From: Variovorax sp. JS1663
GTDB lineage: Bacteria; Pseudomonadota; Gammaproteobacteria; Burkholderiales; Burkholderiaceae_C
Reading direction: 5' to 3'
DNA: 64,000 nt
Assembly: GCF_002157355.1 (NCBI RefSeq)
Contig: NZ_LYMK01000028.1
Span: 1-64,000 of the forward strand
Shown here one piece after another: positions 37,792 to 46,853 of this stretch; positions within the stretch are counted from its first letter, which is position 1, and every line of letters starts with the position of its first letter. The notes beneath the pieces were generated by a model. The model was not told where the DNA came from. It did not search any database and saw only the letters and a program-made list of their open reading frames with translations. Position numbers and translations under genes: made by a program.

Positions 37792-38686
37792 CTACTTCGC
37801 GCCGCTGTCCCAATAGGCCTGGATGCGCTGCGTCAGCGGCTCCGGCAGCGGCACGTAGTTGAGCCTTCTCGCATCCTGCTTGCCCTGCTCCAGGGAATAC
37901 TTGAAGAAGCGCAGCGCCTCGGCCGTGCGCGCCGGGTCCTTCGCCTGTCGCGGCACCAGCGCGAAGGTGGTGGCGGTGATCGGCCACGACTGCTCTCCCG
38001 GCGCGTCGGTCAGGAGCTGGTAGAAGTCCGCCGCGGCCCAGGTCGCATTGGCGGCCGCGGCTTCGAAGCTCTCCGGCGACGGCGCGACGAAGGCGCCGCT
38101 CCTGTTGCGCAGTTGGGCGACGGCCATCTTGTGCTCGATGGCATAGGACAGCTCCACGTATCCGATCGAACCCTTCACGTAGTTGACGTACCGCGCGATG
38201 CCGTCGTTGCCGCTGGCGCCGGTGCCGCCCGGCCACTTGACCATCGATCCCTCGCCGACCTTGGCCTTCCACGCCTCGCTGACCTTGGAGAGGTAGTTGA
38301 CGAAGTTGAAGGTCGTGCCGGAGGGTTCCAGCCGGTGGATGGCGGTGATCTTGAGGTTCGGCAGCTTGAGGTCGGGATTCAGGGCCGCGATCGCAGGGTC
38401 GTTCCAGTTCGCGACCTTGCCGAGATAGACGTCCGCCAGCAGTTCGCCCGAAGGTGACCTGCCCCGCCTTGACCTGCTGGATGCCGCCGCCGGACCCGAT
38501 CGCCTGGTAGTTCACCTTGACCTGGGTCTTGCCGTAGTAGCTGGCGGCCCATCGCAGCATCACCGGGTAGACGAAGGTCGATCCCGATCCGGCGATGTCC
38601 GTCGCGCGGGCCGGCTGCGCGAAAAGCAGCGTCGCGGCCATTCCGACGACTGCAGCAAGGACTCCGATGCCGTTCGATGTCGCCAT
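37792..38686 (-). pseudogene. pstS: Disrupted phosphate-binding protein PstS
   Basis: The 5' part (ATG 38686, GAGGAG ribosome site) encodes signal peptide, DIAGSGSTFVYPVMLRWAAS and IGSGGGIQQVKAGQVTFG. It then leaves frame near 38447-38450. The frame reading from there (GELLADVYLGKV, ALNPDLKLPNLK, EPSGTTFNF, MVKWPGG, KGSIGYVE) restores normal PstS sequence to the stop at 37792. About 45 residues are missing at the junction and the phase shifts by one, so the product would be truncated. No pstC, pstA or pstB adjoins. Sequencing error cannot be excluded for the frame, but not easily for the missing residues. Confidence 0.82.
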
Positions 38687-38799
38687 GGCGCAGCTCCTCA
38701 CAAGCGGGAGCGCGAGTATGAACCCGCGACCCCGCCTTCGCCAACACGACGAATGGCCGAGGCCTTACACCGGCATCGGTGCCCAGGAGGCTTTCGTCC

Positions 38800-39774
38800 T
38801 CAATCGATCTGCGCACCGGACTGCCGGATCACCGGAGCCCACAGCTGCATCTGCGCCGCGATGAACTTCGCAAGCTGATCTGGCGTGGTGGCCGGCGGCG
38901 GCTCAAGCCCCTGGGCAGCCAACTGCTGCTTCACCTTGGGCACGGCCAATACCTCGGCGAAGGCGCGGTTGAGCTTTTTCACGCGATCCGCCGGCGTGCC
39001 GGCCGGCGCCACGATGCCGAAGAACACGCTGACCTCGTAGCCTTGCAGCCCTTGCTCGGCGAGCGTCGGCACTTCGGGCAGCGCCGACGAGCGCGTAGCG
39101 CTGGCGATACCAAGCGCCTTCAGCTTGCCGACCCTGACATGCGGCAGGGCCGCGAGTACATCCGTGAAGCTCATGCTGATCTGGCCACCCAGCACGTCGT
39201 TGAGCGCGGGCGCCGCGCCCTTGTATGGAACGTGCAGCAGGTCGATGCCCGTCTTCGAACTGAAAAGCACGCCCCCAAGGTGCGAGGCGCTGCCGTTGCC
39301 CGAGGAGGCGTAGCTCAGCTTGCCAGGGTTGGCCTGGGCATAGGCGACCAACTCCTTCAAGTCGCTGGCCGGTACCGACGGGTGCACCATGACAAGGTTG
39401 GGCAATTGACCGACCTGGATGACTGGCGCAAAGCTCTTGACCGGGTCATAGTCGAGATTGCGATAGAGAACGGCATGGGTGGCGAGCGGCCCGGAGGTGC
39501 CGATCAGCAGTGTGTGGCCGTTGGCAGGGGCACGCGCAACGAACTTGGCAGCGATGTTGCCGCCGGCGCCGGGGTGGTACTCCACGATCATCGGCTGGCC
39601 CAGGTGCTCCTCCATTTCGGCGGCCAGGGTGCGCGCTATCACATCAGAGGACCCGCCAGGCGGGAAAGCCACAACCAGCGTGACAGGCTTGTCGGGAAAA
39701 CTGTCGGCGTATGCAGCCGACGGCAGCATGAGGGCCGCCAGACATGCGATGAAGAAGCAGGCAAATTGTTGCAT
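38800..39774 (-). CDS. Bug-family solute-binding protein (TctC-like)
   Basis: 324 residues. Signal peptide MQQFACFFIACLAALMLPSAAYA, then FPDKPVTLVVAFPPGGSSDVIARTLAAEM, PGAGGNIAAKFVARAPANGHTLL and VPYKGAAPALNDVLGGQ, the hallmark motifs of Bordetella-type 'Bug' receptors for carboxylates. Orphan gene: no TctA/TctB alongside, as is common in this family. Divergent from the MalT-like regulator gene with a 164-bp gap. Confidence 0.92.
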   Translation of the reverse strand: MQQFACFFIACLAALMLPSAAYADSFPDKPVTLVVAFPPGGSSDVIARTLAAEMEEHLGQPMIVEYHPGAGGNIAAKFVARAPANGHTLLIGTSGPLATHAVLYRNLDYDPVKSFAPVIQVGQLPNLVMVHPSVPASDLKELVAYAQANPGKLSYASSGNGSASHLGGVLFSSKTGIDLLHVPYKGAAPALNDVLGGQISMSFTDVLAALPHVRVGKLKALGIASATRSSALPEVPTLAEQGLQGYEVSVFFGIVAPAGTPADRVKKLNRAFAEVLAVPKVKQQLAAQGLEPPPATTPDQLAKFIAAQMQLWAPVIRQSGAQID

Positions 39775-39922
39775 CTCGGTTCCCCGAATGCATTATTCGA
39801 ACCAGGGCAATCCCTCTCCAACATCGTTATCCCGCGGTCATCCCATCGTGTTCTCGGGCGCGCACACGTCGGCGCTCGAACCCACTCCGTCGCAGTCCTT
39901 GCTGTCGCCGCTGGCGCTTATC

Positions 39923-39928
39923 TATATT
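39923..39928 (+). promoter_or_regulatory. Possible -10 element next to the MalT-like start
   Basis: TATATT with a TTGCTG -35 at 39899-39904 (18-bp spacer). The implied transcription start falls within a few bases of the ATG at 39939, which would give a nearly leaderless mRNA. Weak evidence. Confidence 0.3.
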
Positions 39929-39938
39929 TGAGCCAGGT

Positions 39939-42629
39939 ATGCAATCGATCAGTCTCACCAAGGCCAAGATTCAGACCCCTCGGTTCCGCGGCGGCCTGAT
40001 CGAGCGCGGAGAACTCGAGCAGCGCCTCGGCACCGCCTTGGTGCGCCGACGTCTCGTTCTGCTCGTGGCGCCGGCGGGCTATGGCAAGACGGCCGCGCTG
40101 TCGCGCCAGCTGCAGCGGCTTGCGCCAGGCTGCGCCGTCGCCTGGCTCACCGCGGACGAGGACGACGATCTCCAGCGGCTCCTGTCCCACCTGATCGAGG
40201 CGCTGGAGCCCCTGGATCTGCCGTGGCGCCTGGCGCGCGAAGCCGTGCTCGATCTGGTGGTCCAGGGCCGGTTGAGAGAGGCGGCGACAGCGTTGCTCAA
40301 CGCGCTAGATGCCACCGACACGGCAGAGGGGGTGATCGTGCTGGACGACCTGCATGCCGTCGCGGACCCCCGCGTCTTCGAGTTCCTGACCGAGCTCCTC
40401 GAAGACCTGCCGCAGAACTGGACGTTGGTGATCGCCTCGCGCGTGGAGCCGCCGCTCGCGCTGGGGCGCTGGCGGGCAAGGCGCGAAGTGGCCGAGTTCG
40501 ACGAGACAGCTCTGAGCTTCTCGCGAAAGGAAGTAGAGGATCTGTGGCGCCATGTCACTGGCGAGGACGACCCCGAGCAGGCTGATCGCCTTCTCGCCCG
40601 CACCCAGGGCTGGGCCGCCGGGCTCAGCCTGAGCCTCGAAGCGCCGAAACAATCGGCCGCCACGGCGCTGAAAGGCCCCCGGCACAGCCGCCGCCACCTG
40701 TTCGACTACCTGGCCAGCGAAGTCTTCGAACGGCTGCCAGGCGAAATGCAGGAGTTCCTGTTGCGCTGCTCGGTCCTGCCCGAACTCACTGAGAGGCGCT
40801 GCGAGCAAATCAGCGGCAGCCCTCACGCGGCCCGGCTGCTGGAGGACATCGAGCGGCGCCGCCTGTTCAGCTCGGTGCTCGACAGCGAGGAATTGACGCT
40901 GCGCCTGCACGATCTCTTCCGCGACTTCCTGGAGGAGCGCCTGCGCAAGGCCCACCCGGAAGAGGTCCCGGCGCTGCTGCGCCGCGCCGCGCAAGGCGAA
41001 GCAGATCCTCTGCGCCGCACGCTCATGTACCTGCGCGCAGGCGCCTGGGAGGAGGCCGAGCAGTGTCTGACCGACGTGACGGCAAGCATGCTGGCCTCCG
41101 ACGAAGGTGCCCAGGTCATCCGCATCGTCGAGCAGTTCCCGACCGCCATGCAGGCCAGTTCGCCCTCGTTGGCCTGTGCCCGCGGCCTGTGTGCCTGGTC
41201 GCAATACCAGTACGCCAAAGTGCGCTCGGAGATGGCGCATGCCGCGGCCGGCTTCGACGCATCGGGACGATGCGACGACGCGCAGCGTGCACGGGCGATG
41301 CAAGGGCTGTCGATGCTCTTCTGCGGCGACATGGAGGAAGCCCGGCGCTTGAGCCAGGCTGTTCGCTCACGGCCGATGGACCTCGAAACCGAGACCCTGA
41401 GCGAACTGCTCGACTTCTGGTACGAAGGCCACCACGGCCCTGCCGATGGGCCTGGCAAGCACCTTGCCAAGGTGGTCGATCTGCTCGTGCAAGGAGGCGG
41501 CAGCGCGGCATTGTGGTTTCGCTGCATGGCCCGCATCAACAAGTTCATCAACCGCCCCGGCGTGATAGCCCAGATCCAGCGCGTGATCGGCGGCGCCAGG
41601 GCCGCCGCAGGCGAGGGGCACTGGCCTCTTCAAACGTACGCGAACCTGACGGAAGCCTGGCTGCTACTCTGGCAGGGCAGGATGAGCGAGCTGGAGGCCG
41701 CGTTCCAGAGGATCGAGGAAGACTCGCAGTGGCTGGGCCAGCCTGCAGGGTTGCGCATTCGGCTGCTGACGTTGAGGCTCATGCACCAGGTCGCCTGCGA
41801 CCACAGGGAAGCTGTGCGCACGACCTGCGGCGACATCATCGAGCAAGCGTCCCTGCTGGAACGCTCCGGCGAGCTGCCGCTGCAACACCTTTCGAACGCC
41901 ATACGGGCTTTGGCGGCCATTGGCGACTGGCCGAACGTGCAGCGTCACTTGCCGGCGCTCCAGGCCGACGGAGGCCGTGAGAACCCCAACATGCGGATGA
42001 TCATACGTACAGTCGAGGCGCAGTTGGCCTTGCATGAGGGGCGCACCGGCGAAGCCTTGGCGATGCTTCGCGAGCTGGCGGCGACATCAGCCGTCGTTGA
42101 CACGAACAGCCTCGATGCGACGGTTCGGACACAGCTTGCGCTTGCCGAACTTGCCGATGGCTCGCCGCCAGCCGCCTGGCGAGCGCTGGCGCCGCTGATC
42201 GAGCGGGTAGCGGCCGGCGGCAATGTGGGCCAGGTCCTGCTTACCGGCCTGCCCAGCCTCACCCAGCTCGCGCTCGCCTCGTGGGGAAGTGCCGCGCCCG
42301 AGGAGGGGCTGGCGGCCCTGCACGAATGGGTCGAGACGGCGAAGCGCTTCAAGGCCGACTCGAACGAACGGCCATCGGACCCGACCGCCGACCATGCGGG
42401 CCTCAGCGGCCGGGAACTCGAGGTTCTCACGTTGCTGGCTGGCGGCCAAAGCAACAAGTTGATCGCCAGATCCCTGGACCTGAGCCCGCACACCGTCAAG
42501 CGCCACGTCGCACGCATCCTCGATCGGCTCGACCTGGCCTCGCGCATGCAGGCGGCCGCCTGGTACCACACGCACGTCGGCATGCAAAAGACCGGGAAAG
42601 GGACGGGCCTTACACCCGAAGGCTTCTGA
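39939..42629 (+). CDS. MalT-like LuxR-family transcriptional regulator (LAL/STAND)
   Basis: 896 residues. N-terminal TKAKIQTPRFRGGLIERGEL is the MalT-type start, Walker A LVAPAGYGKTA (about 42-52), Walker B VIVLDDLHAV, a winged-helix/TPR-like middle domain and a C-terminal LuxR helix-turn-helix (LSGRELEVLTLLAGGQSNKLIARSLDLSPHTVKRHVARIL, about 825-864). It is an ATP-dependent activator sensing an unknown small molecule; homologues often control catabolic genes. The last few codons run into the reverse strand of an epoxide-hydrolase remnant, so its C-terminus is probably not the ancestral one. Confidence 0.9.
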   Translation: MQSISLTKAKIQTPRFRGGLIERGELEQRLGTALVRRRLVLLVAPAGYGKTAALSRQLQRLAPGCAVAWLTADEDDDLQRLLSHLIEALEPLDLPWRLAREAVLDLVVQGRLREAATALLNALDATDTAEGVIVLDDLHAVADPRVFEFLTELLEDLPQNWTLVIASRVEPPLALGRWRARREVAEFDETALSFSRKEVEDLWRHVTGEDDPEQADRLLARTQGWAAGLSLSLEAPKQSAATALKGPRHSRRHLFDYLASEVFERLPGEMQEFLLRCSVLPELTERRCEQISGSPHAARLLEDIERRRLFSSVLDSEELTLRLHDLFRDFLEERLRKAHPEEVPALLRRAAQGEADPLRRTLMYLRAGAWEEAEQCLTDVTASMLASDEGAQVIRIVEQFPTAMQASSPSLACARGLCAWSQYQYAKVRSEMAHAAAGFDASGRCDDAQRARAMQGLSMLFCGDMEEARRLSQAVRSRPMDLETETLSELLDFWYEGHHGPADGPGKHLAKVVDLLVQGGGSAALWFRCMARINKFINRPGVIAQIQRVIGGARAAAGEGHWPLQTYANLTEAWLLLWQGRMSELEAAFQRIEEDSQWLGQPAGLRIRLLTLRLMHQVACDHREAVRTTCGDIIEQASLLERSGELPLQHLSNAIRALAAIGDWPNVQRHLPALQADGGRENPNMRMIIRTVEAQLALHEGRTGEALAMLRELAATSAVVDTNSLDATVRTQLALAELADGSPPAAWRALAPLIERVAAGGNVGQVLLTGLPSLTQLALASWGSAAPEEGLAALHEWVETAKRFKADSNERPSDPTADHAGLSGRELEVLTLLAGGQSNKLIARSLDLSPHTVKRHVARILDRLDLASRMQAAAWYHTHVGMQKTGKGTGLTPEGF

Positions 42630-42818
42630 AAGCGGCCCGGATCTCCTGGGCCAACACGGCAGGCTGCTCCCGGGCCGCAAAGTGCCCGCCCTTGTCCAGA
42701 GATCGCGTCACCCCAGTCGCCGCCCTGCGCCACGTCGTGCGTGTAGCCGAGGCGCTTCATCAGCAAGTGCTTGCGGTTGGATGACGTGGGACCGGATCCC
42801 GATGACTTGCTTCTTCAT
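42610..42818 (-). pseudogene. Epoxide hydrolase remnant
   Basis: An ATG at 42818 with a good AGGAG site begins MKKQVIGIRSHVIQPQALAD and soon stops in its frame. In another frame lies LMKRLGYTHDVAQGGDWGD, nearly identical to a stretch around the nucleophile (Asp222) of the intact neighbour, and in a third frame LDKGGHFAAREQPAVLAQE plus IRAAFRSLRV and a stop, matching its C-terminus. Some 180 residues between them are gone. It overlaps the end of the MalT-like gene and is 34 bp from the intact paralogue. Confidence 0.82.
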
Positions 42819-42852
42819 GATTTCTCCTGGACGGGGTGTAGCTCGACGCCGG

Positions 42853-44166
42853 TCACCGCAGCGACTTGAATGCGGCGCGCAGCTCCTGCGCGAACAGCTG
42901 AGGCTCTTCCCAGGCCGCGAAGTGGCCGCCCTTGTCGACCTCGTTGAAGTAGGTCAGCCGGGGATAGGCCTTCTTCGCCCAGGACTGCGGCGCCTGGTAG
43001 ATCTCGCCGGGGAACACCGTCACGCCCACCGGCACCTTGATCTCGCGGGTGCGCTGCTCCACCACGTTGAAGTTGTTGTTGTTGTTCTCCCAGTACAGCT
43101 GCGAGGCGGATGTGGCGGTGTTGGTGAGCCAGTACAGCGTGATGTCGTCCAGCATCTCGTCGCGGCTGAGCGTGCGCTCGGGCACGCCGCCGCTGTAGGT
43201 CCAGTCGGCAAACTTGTCGTAGAAGAACGCCGCCTGCCCGACGGGCGAATCGGACAGGCTGTAGCCCAGCGTCTGCGGTCGCGTCACCATGATCCCGGCA
43301 TAGCCGCCGCCGCGGGTGTAGAGCCTGTTCATGGACTCGTAGGCGGCCTTCTCCTTGGCCGACAGGCCCGCCGGCGCCGGCTCGCCGGCCTTGAGCGCCT
43401 TGGCGATGCTGGCCGGCACGGTGGCGGGCATGTTCACGTGGATGCCCAGCAGCCCCCTGGGCGCCTGGCGGCCCTGGGCCTGGGCCACCACCGAGCCCCA
43501 GTCGCCGCCCTGCGCGACGTAGTGGTCGTAGCCCAGGCGCTTCATCAGCACGTCCCAGGCGCCGGCCATGCGCTCCGGGCCCCAGCCGGTGCCGGTGGGC
43601 TTGCCGGAGAAGCCGTAACCGGGCATGGAGGGGATCACGACGTCGAAGGCGTCCTCGGCGCGGCCGCCGTAGGCGGTGGGGTCGGTCAGCGGACCGATGA
43701 TCTTGAGCTGCTCGAACACCGAGCCGGGCCAGCCGTGGGTGACGATCAGCGGCATCGCGTTGGGGTGGCGCGAACGCACGTGGATGAAGTGGATGTCCAG
43801 CCCGTCGATGCGGGTGACGAACTGCGGGTAGGCATTGAGCCTGGCTTCGGCCTTGCGCCAGTCGTAGTCGGTGCCCCAGTAGCGCACGAGCTGCTGGAAG
43901 CCGGCCAGCTGCACGCCCTGGGAGCGATCGTTCACGGTCTCACGGTCGGGCCAGCGCGCGGCAGCGATGCGCTGACGCATGTCGGCGATGGCCGCTTCGG
44001 GGATGTTGGCGCGGAAGGGCCGGATGGACAGGTCTTCGGCCGCGTTGCGGGGGCCGTCGGCCGGCGCCAGGGTCTGGGTCTGGGCATGGAGGGGAAGCGA
44101 GAACGAGGCAAGCGCTGCAACGCTCGCGGCGGCCGCGATCGCCAGGCGTCTGGATGGGGATTTCAT
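42853..44166 (-). CDS. Exported epoxide hydrolase (EHN family)
   Basis: 437 residues. Signal peptide MKSPSRRLAIAAAASVAALASFSLPLHAQ, then the epoxide hydrolase N-terminal (EHN) domain RPFRANIPEAAIADMRQRIAAARWPD, oxyanion HGWPGS, nucleophile in VAQGGDWGS (Asp222) and catalytic His in DKGGHFAAWEEP. Predicted to open epoxides to diols in the periplasm. A lid Tyr is plausible in ITLYWLTN. Related to the adjoining remnant. The upstream gap (44167-44213) has no gene; an open frame without a start follows it. Confidence 0.9.
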   Translation of the reverse strand: MKSPSRRLAIAAAASVAALASFSLPLHAQTQTLAPADGPRNAAEDLSIRPFRANIPEAAIADMRQRIAAARWPDRETVNDRSQGVQLAGFQQLVRYWGTDYDWRKAEARLNAYPQFVTRIDGLDIHFIHVRSRHPNAMPLIVTHGWPGSVFEQLKIIGPLTDPTAYGGRAEDAFDVVIPSMPGYGFSGKPTGTGWGPERMAGAWDVLMKRLGYDHYVAQGGDWGSVVAQAQGRQAPRGLLGIHVNMPATVPASIAKALKAGEPAPAGLSAKEKAAYESMNRLYTRGGGYAGIMVTRPQTLGYSLSDSPVGQAAFFYDKFADWTYSGGVPERTLSRDEMLDDITLYWLTNTATSASQLYWENNNNNFNVVEQRTREIKVPVGVTVFPGEIYQAPQSWAKKAYPRLTYFNEVDKGGHFAAWEEPQLFAQELRAAFKSLR

Positions 44167-44213
44167 GTCGGTTCTGCCTGCAAGGGAGGATGGAATGGGA
44201 TGGGCGAGGCCGC

Positions 44214-44424
44214 TCAGCGCGACTTGATCAGTGTGTTCATGAGGTCAACGAAAATCGGATGGGTGGAGATGTCCGCGCCGCGCCCACAAGGCAGGCCGCA
44301 GCGGCTCGACAACTCGAAGATAGGGACCCGTTCACCGACCTGAATGTCGGATTTCCGCTTTTTTAGGAGATCGTGCGCCGGCGCGCGTCGGGCCAGCCTG
44401 GCCCGCTGTTCGTCAATGCCGCGA
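44214..44424 (-). other. Open frame without start codon, possible gene remnant
   Basis: In minus-strand phase, about 70 codons are open to a stop at 44214: it reads ARLARRAPAHDLLKKRKSD, then IQVGERVPIFELSSRCGLP, then FVDLMNTLIKSR. GC at third positions is ordinary for a coding sequence here, but no ATG, GTG or TTG with a ribosome site is visible near the beginning and no family is recognised. It may be the tail of a decayed gene or chance. Confidence 0.25.
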
Positions 44425-44637
44425 CGCAGGGCGGGCCAGCAGGCGCACCGGGTCGGGCGTGGCGCCCTGGTGCACGACCCTCACGCGCCCGGACGCGCCG
44501 ACCTGGTAGGACACGCGCTCCCATCGGGCCAGCCCGAGGCCGCGCAGCACGTCGGCCTCGCTTTGCGTCGGCTCGTCGCGCCCGGCGGCCAGCCAGCGCT
44601 TGCGCAGCGCAGCCAGCACGCCCTGCAACGGGCTCAT
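44413..44637 (-). CDS. Small protein coupled to the di-iron protein gene
   Basis: 74 residues beginning MSPLQGVLAALRKRWLAAGRDEP. Its ATG (44637) overlaps the stop of the di-iron protein gene (ATGA), so it should be translated by re-initiation. It is basic, with WERVSYQVGASGRVRVVHQG resembling a small beta-rich domain; no signal peptide, no known family. Probably works with its upstream partner. Confidence 0.6.
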   Translation of the reverse strand: MSPLQGVLAALRKRWLAAGRDEPTQSEADVLRGLGLARWERVSYQVGASGRVRVVHQGATPDPVRLLARPASRH

Positions 44638-45584
44638 TGCAGCCCCGCCAGCGCCGCGTGGATGCGCTGCCCCTGCGCCGGCGTGATCAGGCTGGACAGC
44701 AGCTCGTTGAAATGCGGCTGCGCGGCGCCCGAGAGGATGTACTGCCACCGGTAGGCCGCCAGCAGGGATGCGCGGATCCGCTCGGCCGCCTCGGGTCCGT
44801 GCACGCCAGGCTGCGGCCCGCAAGCCACGAAGTAGCGCGCGTCCGCATCGGCCTGGGCCTGCAGCATCCCGTCCACGCCGATGACCAGCGCGATGAAGTC
44901 GTCGACCGCCCGGTCGCGCTCGTCGGCATCCAGCTTCGCGTCCTCGCGCAGCCATTCGAGCTCGTCCACCACCGCATGCTGCGACTCCTCCTTCCAGTGG
45001 AAGAGGAACACGTCCTTGAAGAGCGGCGAGACCTCGGGGTCGGTGCCGATGCTTTCGCGGTAATGCACCTGCGTGACCAGCTCGAGGTGGCAGGTCAGCG
45101 CAAGCACCGCCCAGGTGCACTTGCCGAGCACGAACTGCGCGACCATGTTGGGCTCCGGCCCGAACAGGTAGCCCACCGGCATGATGCGCGCGGCCAGCGC
45201 CTCGATGCGGCGGAACAGCGCCTGGTGCTTGAGCTCCTCGTCGGTGAAGCGAACCAGCGCCTCCATCGCGTCCTGGTCGCCGAGCCAGTGGTCGCGGCTC
45301 AGCTCCAGCATCTTGGCGCCGACGTAGCGCTCGACCAGCGCGAACATGTTGGCGTAGGTGCGGCCCTGGATGCGGCCGAGGAAGCGGCGCTCCTCGGGGT
45401 TCAGCAGATCGGCTAGGCGCTCGACCATCGACAGGCTGTCGGGCAGGAACTTCTCGCCGGGCGCGAAGGCGCGGTCGCGGATCACGTCGCGGTCGATGTC
45501 CCAGCGGATGCGCTTGGAGTTCTCGACGCAGCGCGCGTAGCGCGAGGCGGAGGTAGCGGAGGGCACGGTCTGGACGGAAGACAT
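44634..45584 (-). CDS. Ferritin-like di-iron protein (AurF-like)
   Basis: 316 residues, mostly helical. Two EExxH motifs are present: EELKH (residues 116-120, FTDEELKHQALF) and EESQH (199-203, HWKEESQHAVVDE), the pattern for a carboxylate-bridged di-iron centre, as in AurF-type N-oxygenases and related ferritin-like oxygenases. Cytoplasmic. The start at ATG 45584 has AAAGGAG at 7 nt; a GTG at 45602 would leave the ribosome site inside the gene. Substrate unknown. It follows the hydrolase-LuxR regulator gene on the same strand. Confidence 0.8.
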   Translation of the reverse strand: MSSVQTVPSATSASRYARCVENSKRIRWDIDRDVIRDRAFAPGEKFLPDSLSMVERLADLLNPEERRFLGRIQGRTYANMFALVERYVGAKMLELSRDHWLGDQDAMEALVRFTDEELKHQALFRRIEALAARIMPVGYLFGPEPNMVAQFVLGKCTWAVLALTCHLELVTQVHYRESIGTDPEVSPLFKDVFLFHWKEESQHAVVDELEWLREDAKLDADERDRAVDDFIALVIGVDGMLQAQADADARYFVACGPQPGVHGPEAAERIRASLLAAYRWQYILSGAAQPHFNELLSSLITPAQGQRIHAALAGLQ

Positions 45585-45692
45585 GGTGGGCTCCTTTGAC
45601 ACGAGGGTGGTGAGGGTCCATCCATTGTTCGAAGGCGCGCCGTTCGCGGCGATGAGGCCACGGTCCCGGATCGGCGCATGGCGCGGCGTTTT

Positions 45693-45731
45693 ACGGCCCG
45701 GGACCCGGGACCCTGGTCCGGGGTGGGCCGT
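45693..45731. terminator. GC-rich hairpin after the hydrolase-LuxR gene
   Basis: ACGGCCC (45693-45699) pairs with GGGCCGT (45725-45731), with GGGACCCGGGACCC inside the loop. It is 12 bp past the regulator stop. There is no T-tract, so an intrinsic terminator is uncertain. Confidence 0.4.
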
Positions 45732-45743
45732 CAGAACGTGTTC

Positions 45744-46853
45744 TCAGCCGGCGCGGCCCAGCCCGGCTTCGCGCGCGCGCACGATGGCCTGCGGCCGGTT
45801 CTCGACCTGCAGCTTGGCGAACACGCTGGTGATGTGGTTGCGCACCGTCTTCTCGCTGAGCTGCAGCGCCGCCGCCACCTGCGCGTTGTCGCGGCCCTGG
45901 GCGATGAGCTCCAGCACCTCGCGCTCGCGCGCGGTCAGGCTGGCCAGCGCGGGATCGGGCGTGCCGCCATCGCCGCCCGCGAGGAAGTCGCGCACCTCCT
46001 CCACCCAGCGCGGCCAGACCGCGTCCTGCGCGAGCACGAGGTGGTGGGCGCTGTGCAGCGGCACGAAGCGGGCCTGCGCGATGCCGCCGGCGATGATGCG
46101 TCCCTCGTCGAAGGGCACGCGCAGGTCGCCGGTGGAATGCAGCACCAGCGTGGGGCAGCGCACCTGCGGCAGCAGGGCCGTGACGTCGATGCGGTCGAAC
46201 TCGCGCAGCATGCGCGCCGCGGTCTTCGGCGAGGTCGAGACGCTCTCCAGCTCGTTGAACCAGCGGTGCTGCTCCGGCGTGCCCTCGGGCAGGAACTGGC
46301 TGGTGAAGAACTGGCGGAATGCCGGATCCGACCGGCCCCAGCCGATCTCGATCAGCTTGGCCTGCGTGTCGGCCTCTTCGTCCAGCGCCTGGCCGCCGCC
46401 GCGCATCCGGCGCCCGCGCGCGTAGCCGCCCTGCAGCACCAGGTGGCTCACCCGCTCGGGGTGGCGTGCCGCATAGGCGATGGCGAGGCTCACGCCCTGC
46501 GACATCGCCAGCATCGGAAAGCGCGCGAGGCCGGCGGCATCGGCCACCGTCTCGATGTCCTTCAGCCAGATCTCGAAGGACATCTGCTCGATCTCGCGGT
46601 CCGACAGGCCGGTGCCGCGCTGGTCGTAGCGCACCAGGGTGCGGGTGGCGCACAGCGCTTCCAGCACATGGCCCCAGACCGGGCTGGTGAGGTCGAACTC
46701 CAGGTGCGACATCCAGTTGCCCACCTTCAGCAACGGCGGTCCGTGGCCCGCCGTCGCGTAGGCCAGCCGCACGCCGTCGGGCGCGGTGCAGAAGCGGATC
46801 TGCTGTTTCAGCGGCATGGCGGAGGGGGTGGTGTGGCGGTGGGCGGCGATCAT
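45744..46853 (-). CDS. Alpha/beta-hydrolase-LuxR fusion regulator
   Basis: 369 residues. Residues about 15-285 are an alpha/beta hydrolase with a complete triad: Ser118 in LAMSQGVS, Asp in STGDLRVP and His in SAHHLVLAQ. Residues about 300-365 are a LuxR helix-turn-helix (LTAREREVLELIAQGRDNAQVAAALQLSEKTVRNHITSVFAKL). This suggests a one-component regulator in which the hydrolase fold senses, or turns over, a small ligand. ATG 46853 sits next to a perfect palindrome; ATG 46817 is an alternative. It lies upstream of the di-iron gene on the same strand. Confidence 0.88.
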   Translation of the reverse strand: MIAAHRHTTPSAMPLKQQIRFCTAPDGVRLAYATAGHGPPLLKVGNWMSHLEFDLTSPVWGHVLEALCATRTLVRYDQRGTGLSDREIEQMSFEIWLKDIETVADAAGLARFPMLAMSQGVSLAIAYAARHPERVSHLVLQGGYARGRRMRGGGQALDEEADTQAKLIEIGWGRSDPAFRQFFTSQFLPEGTPEQHRWFNELESVSTSPKTAARMLREFDRIDVTALLPQVRCPTLVLHSTGDLRVPFDEGRIIAGGIAQARFVPLHSAHHLVLAQDAVWPRWVEEVRDFLAGGDGGTPDPALASLTAREREVLELIAQGRDNAQVAAALQLSEKTVRNHITSVFAKLQVENRPQAIVRAREAGLGRAG

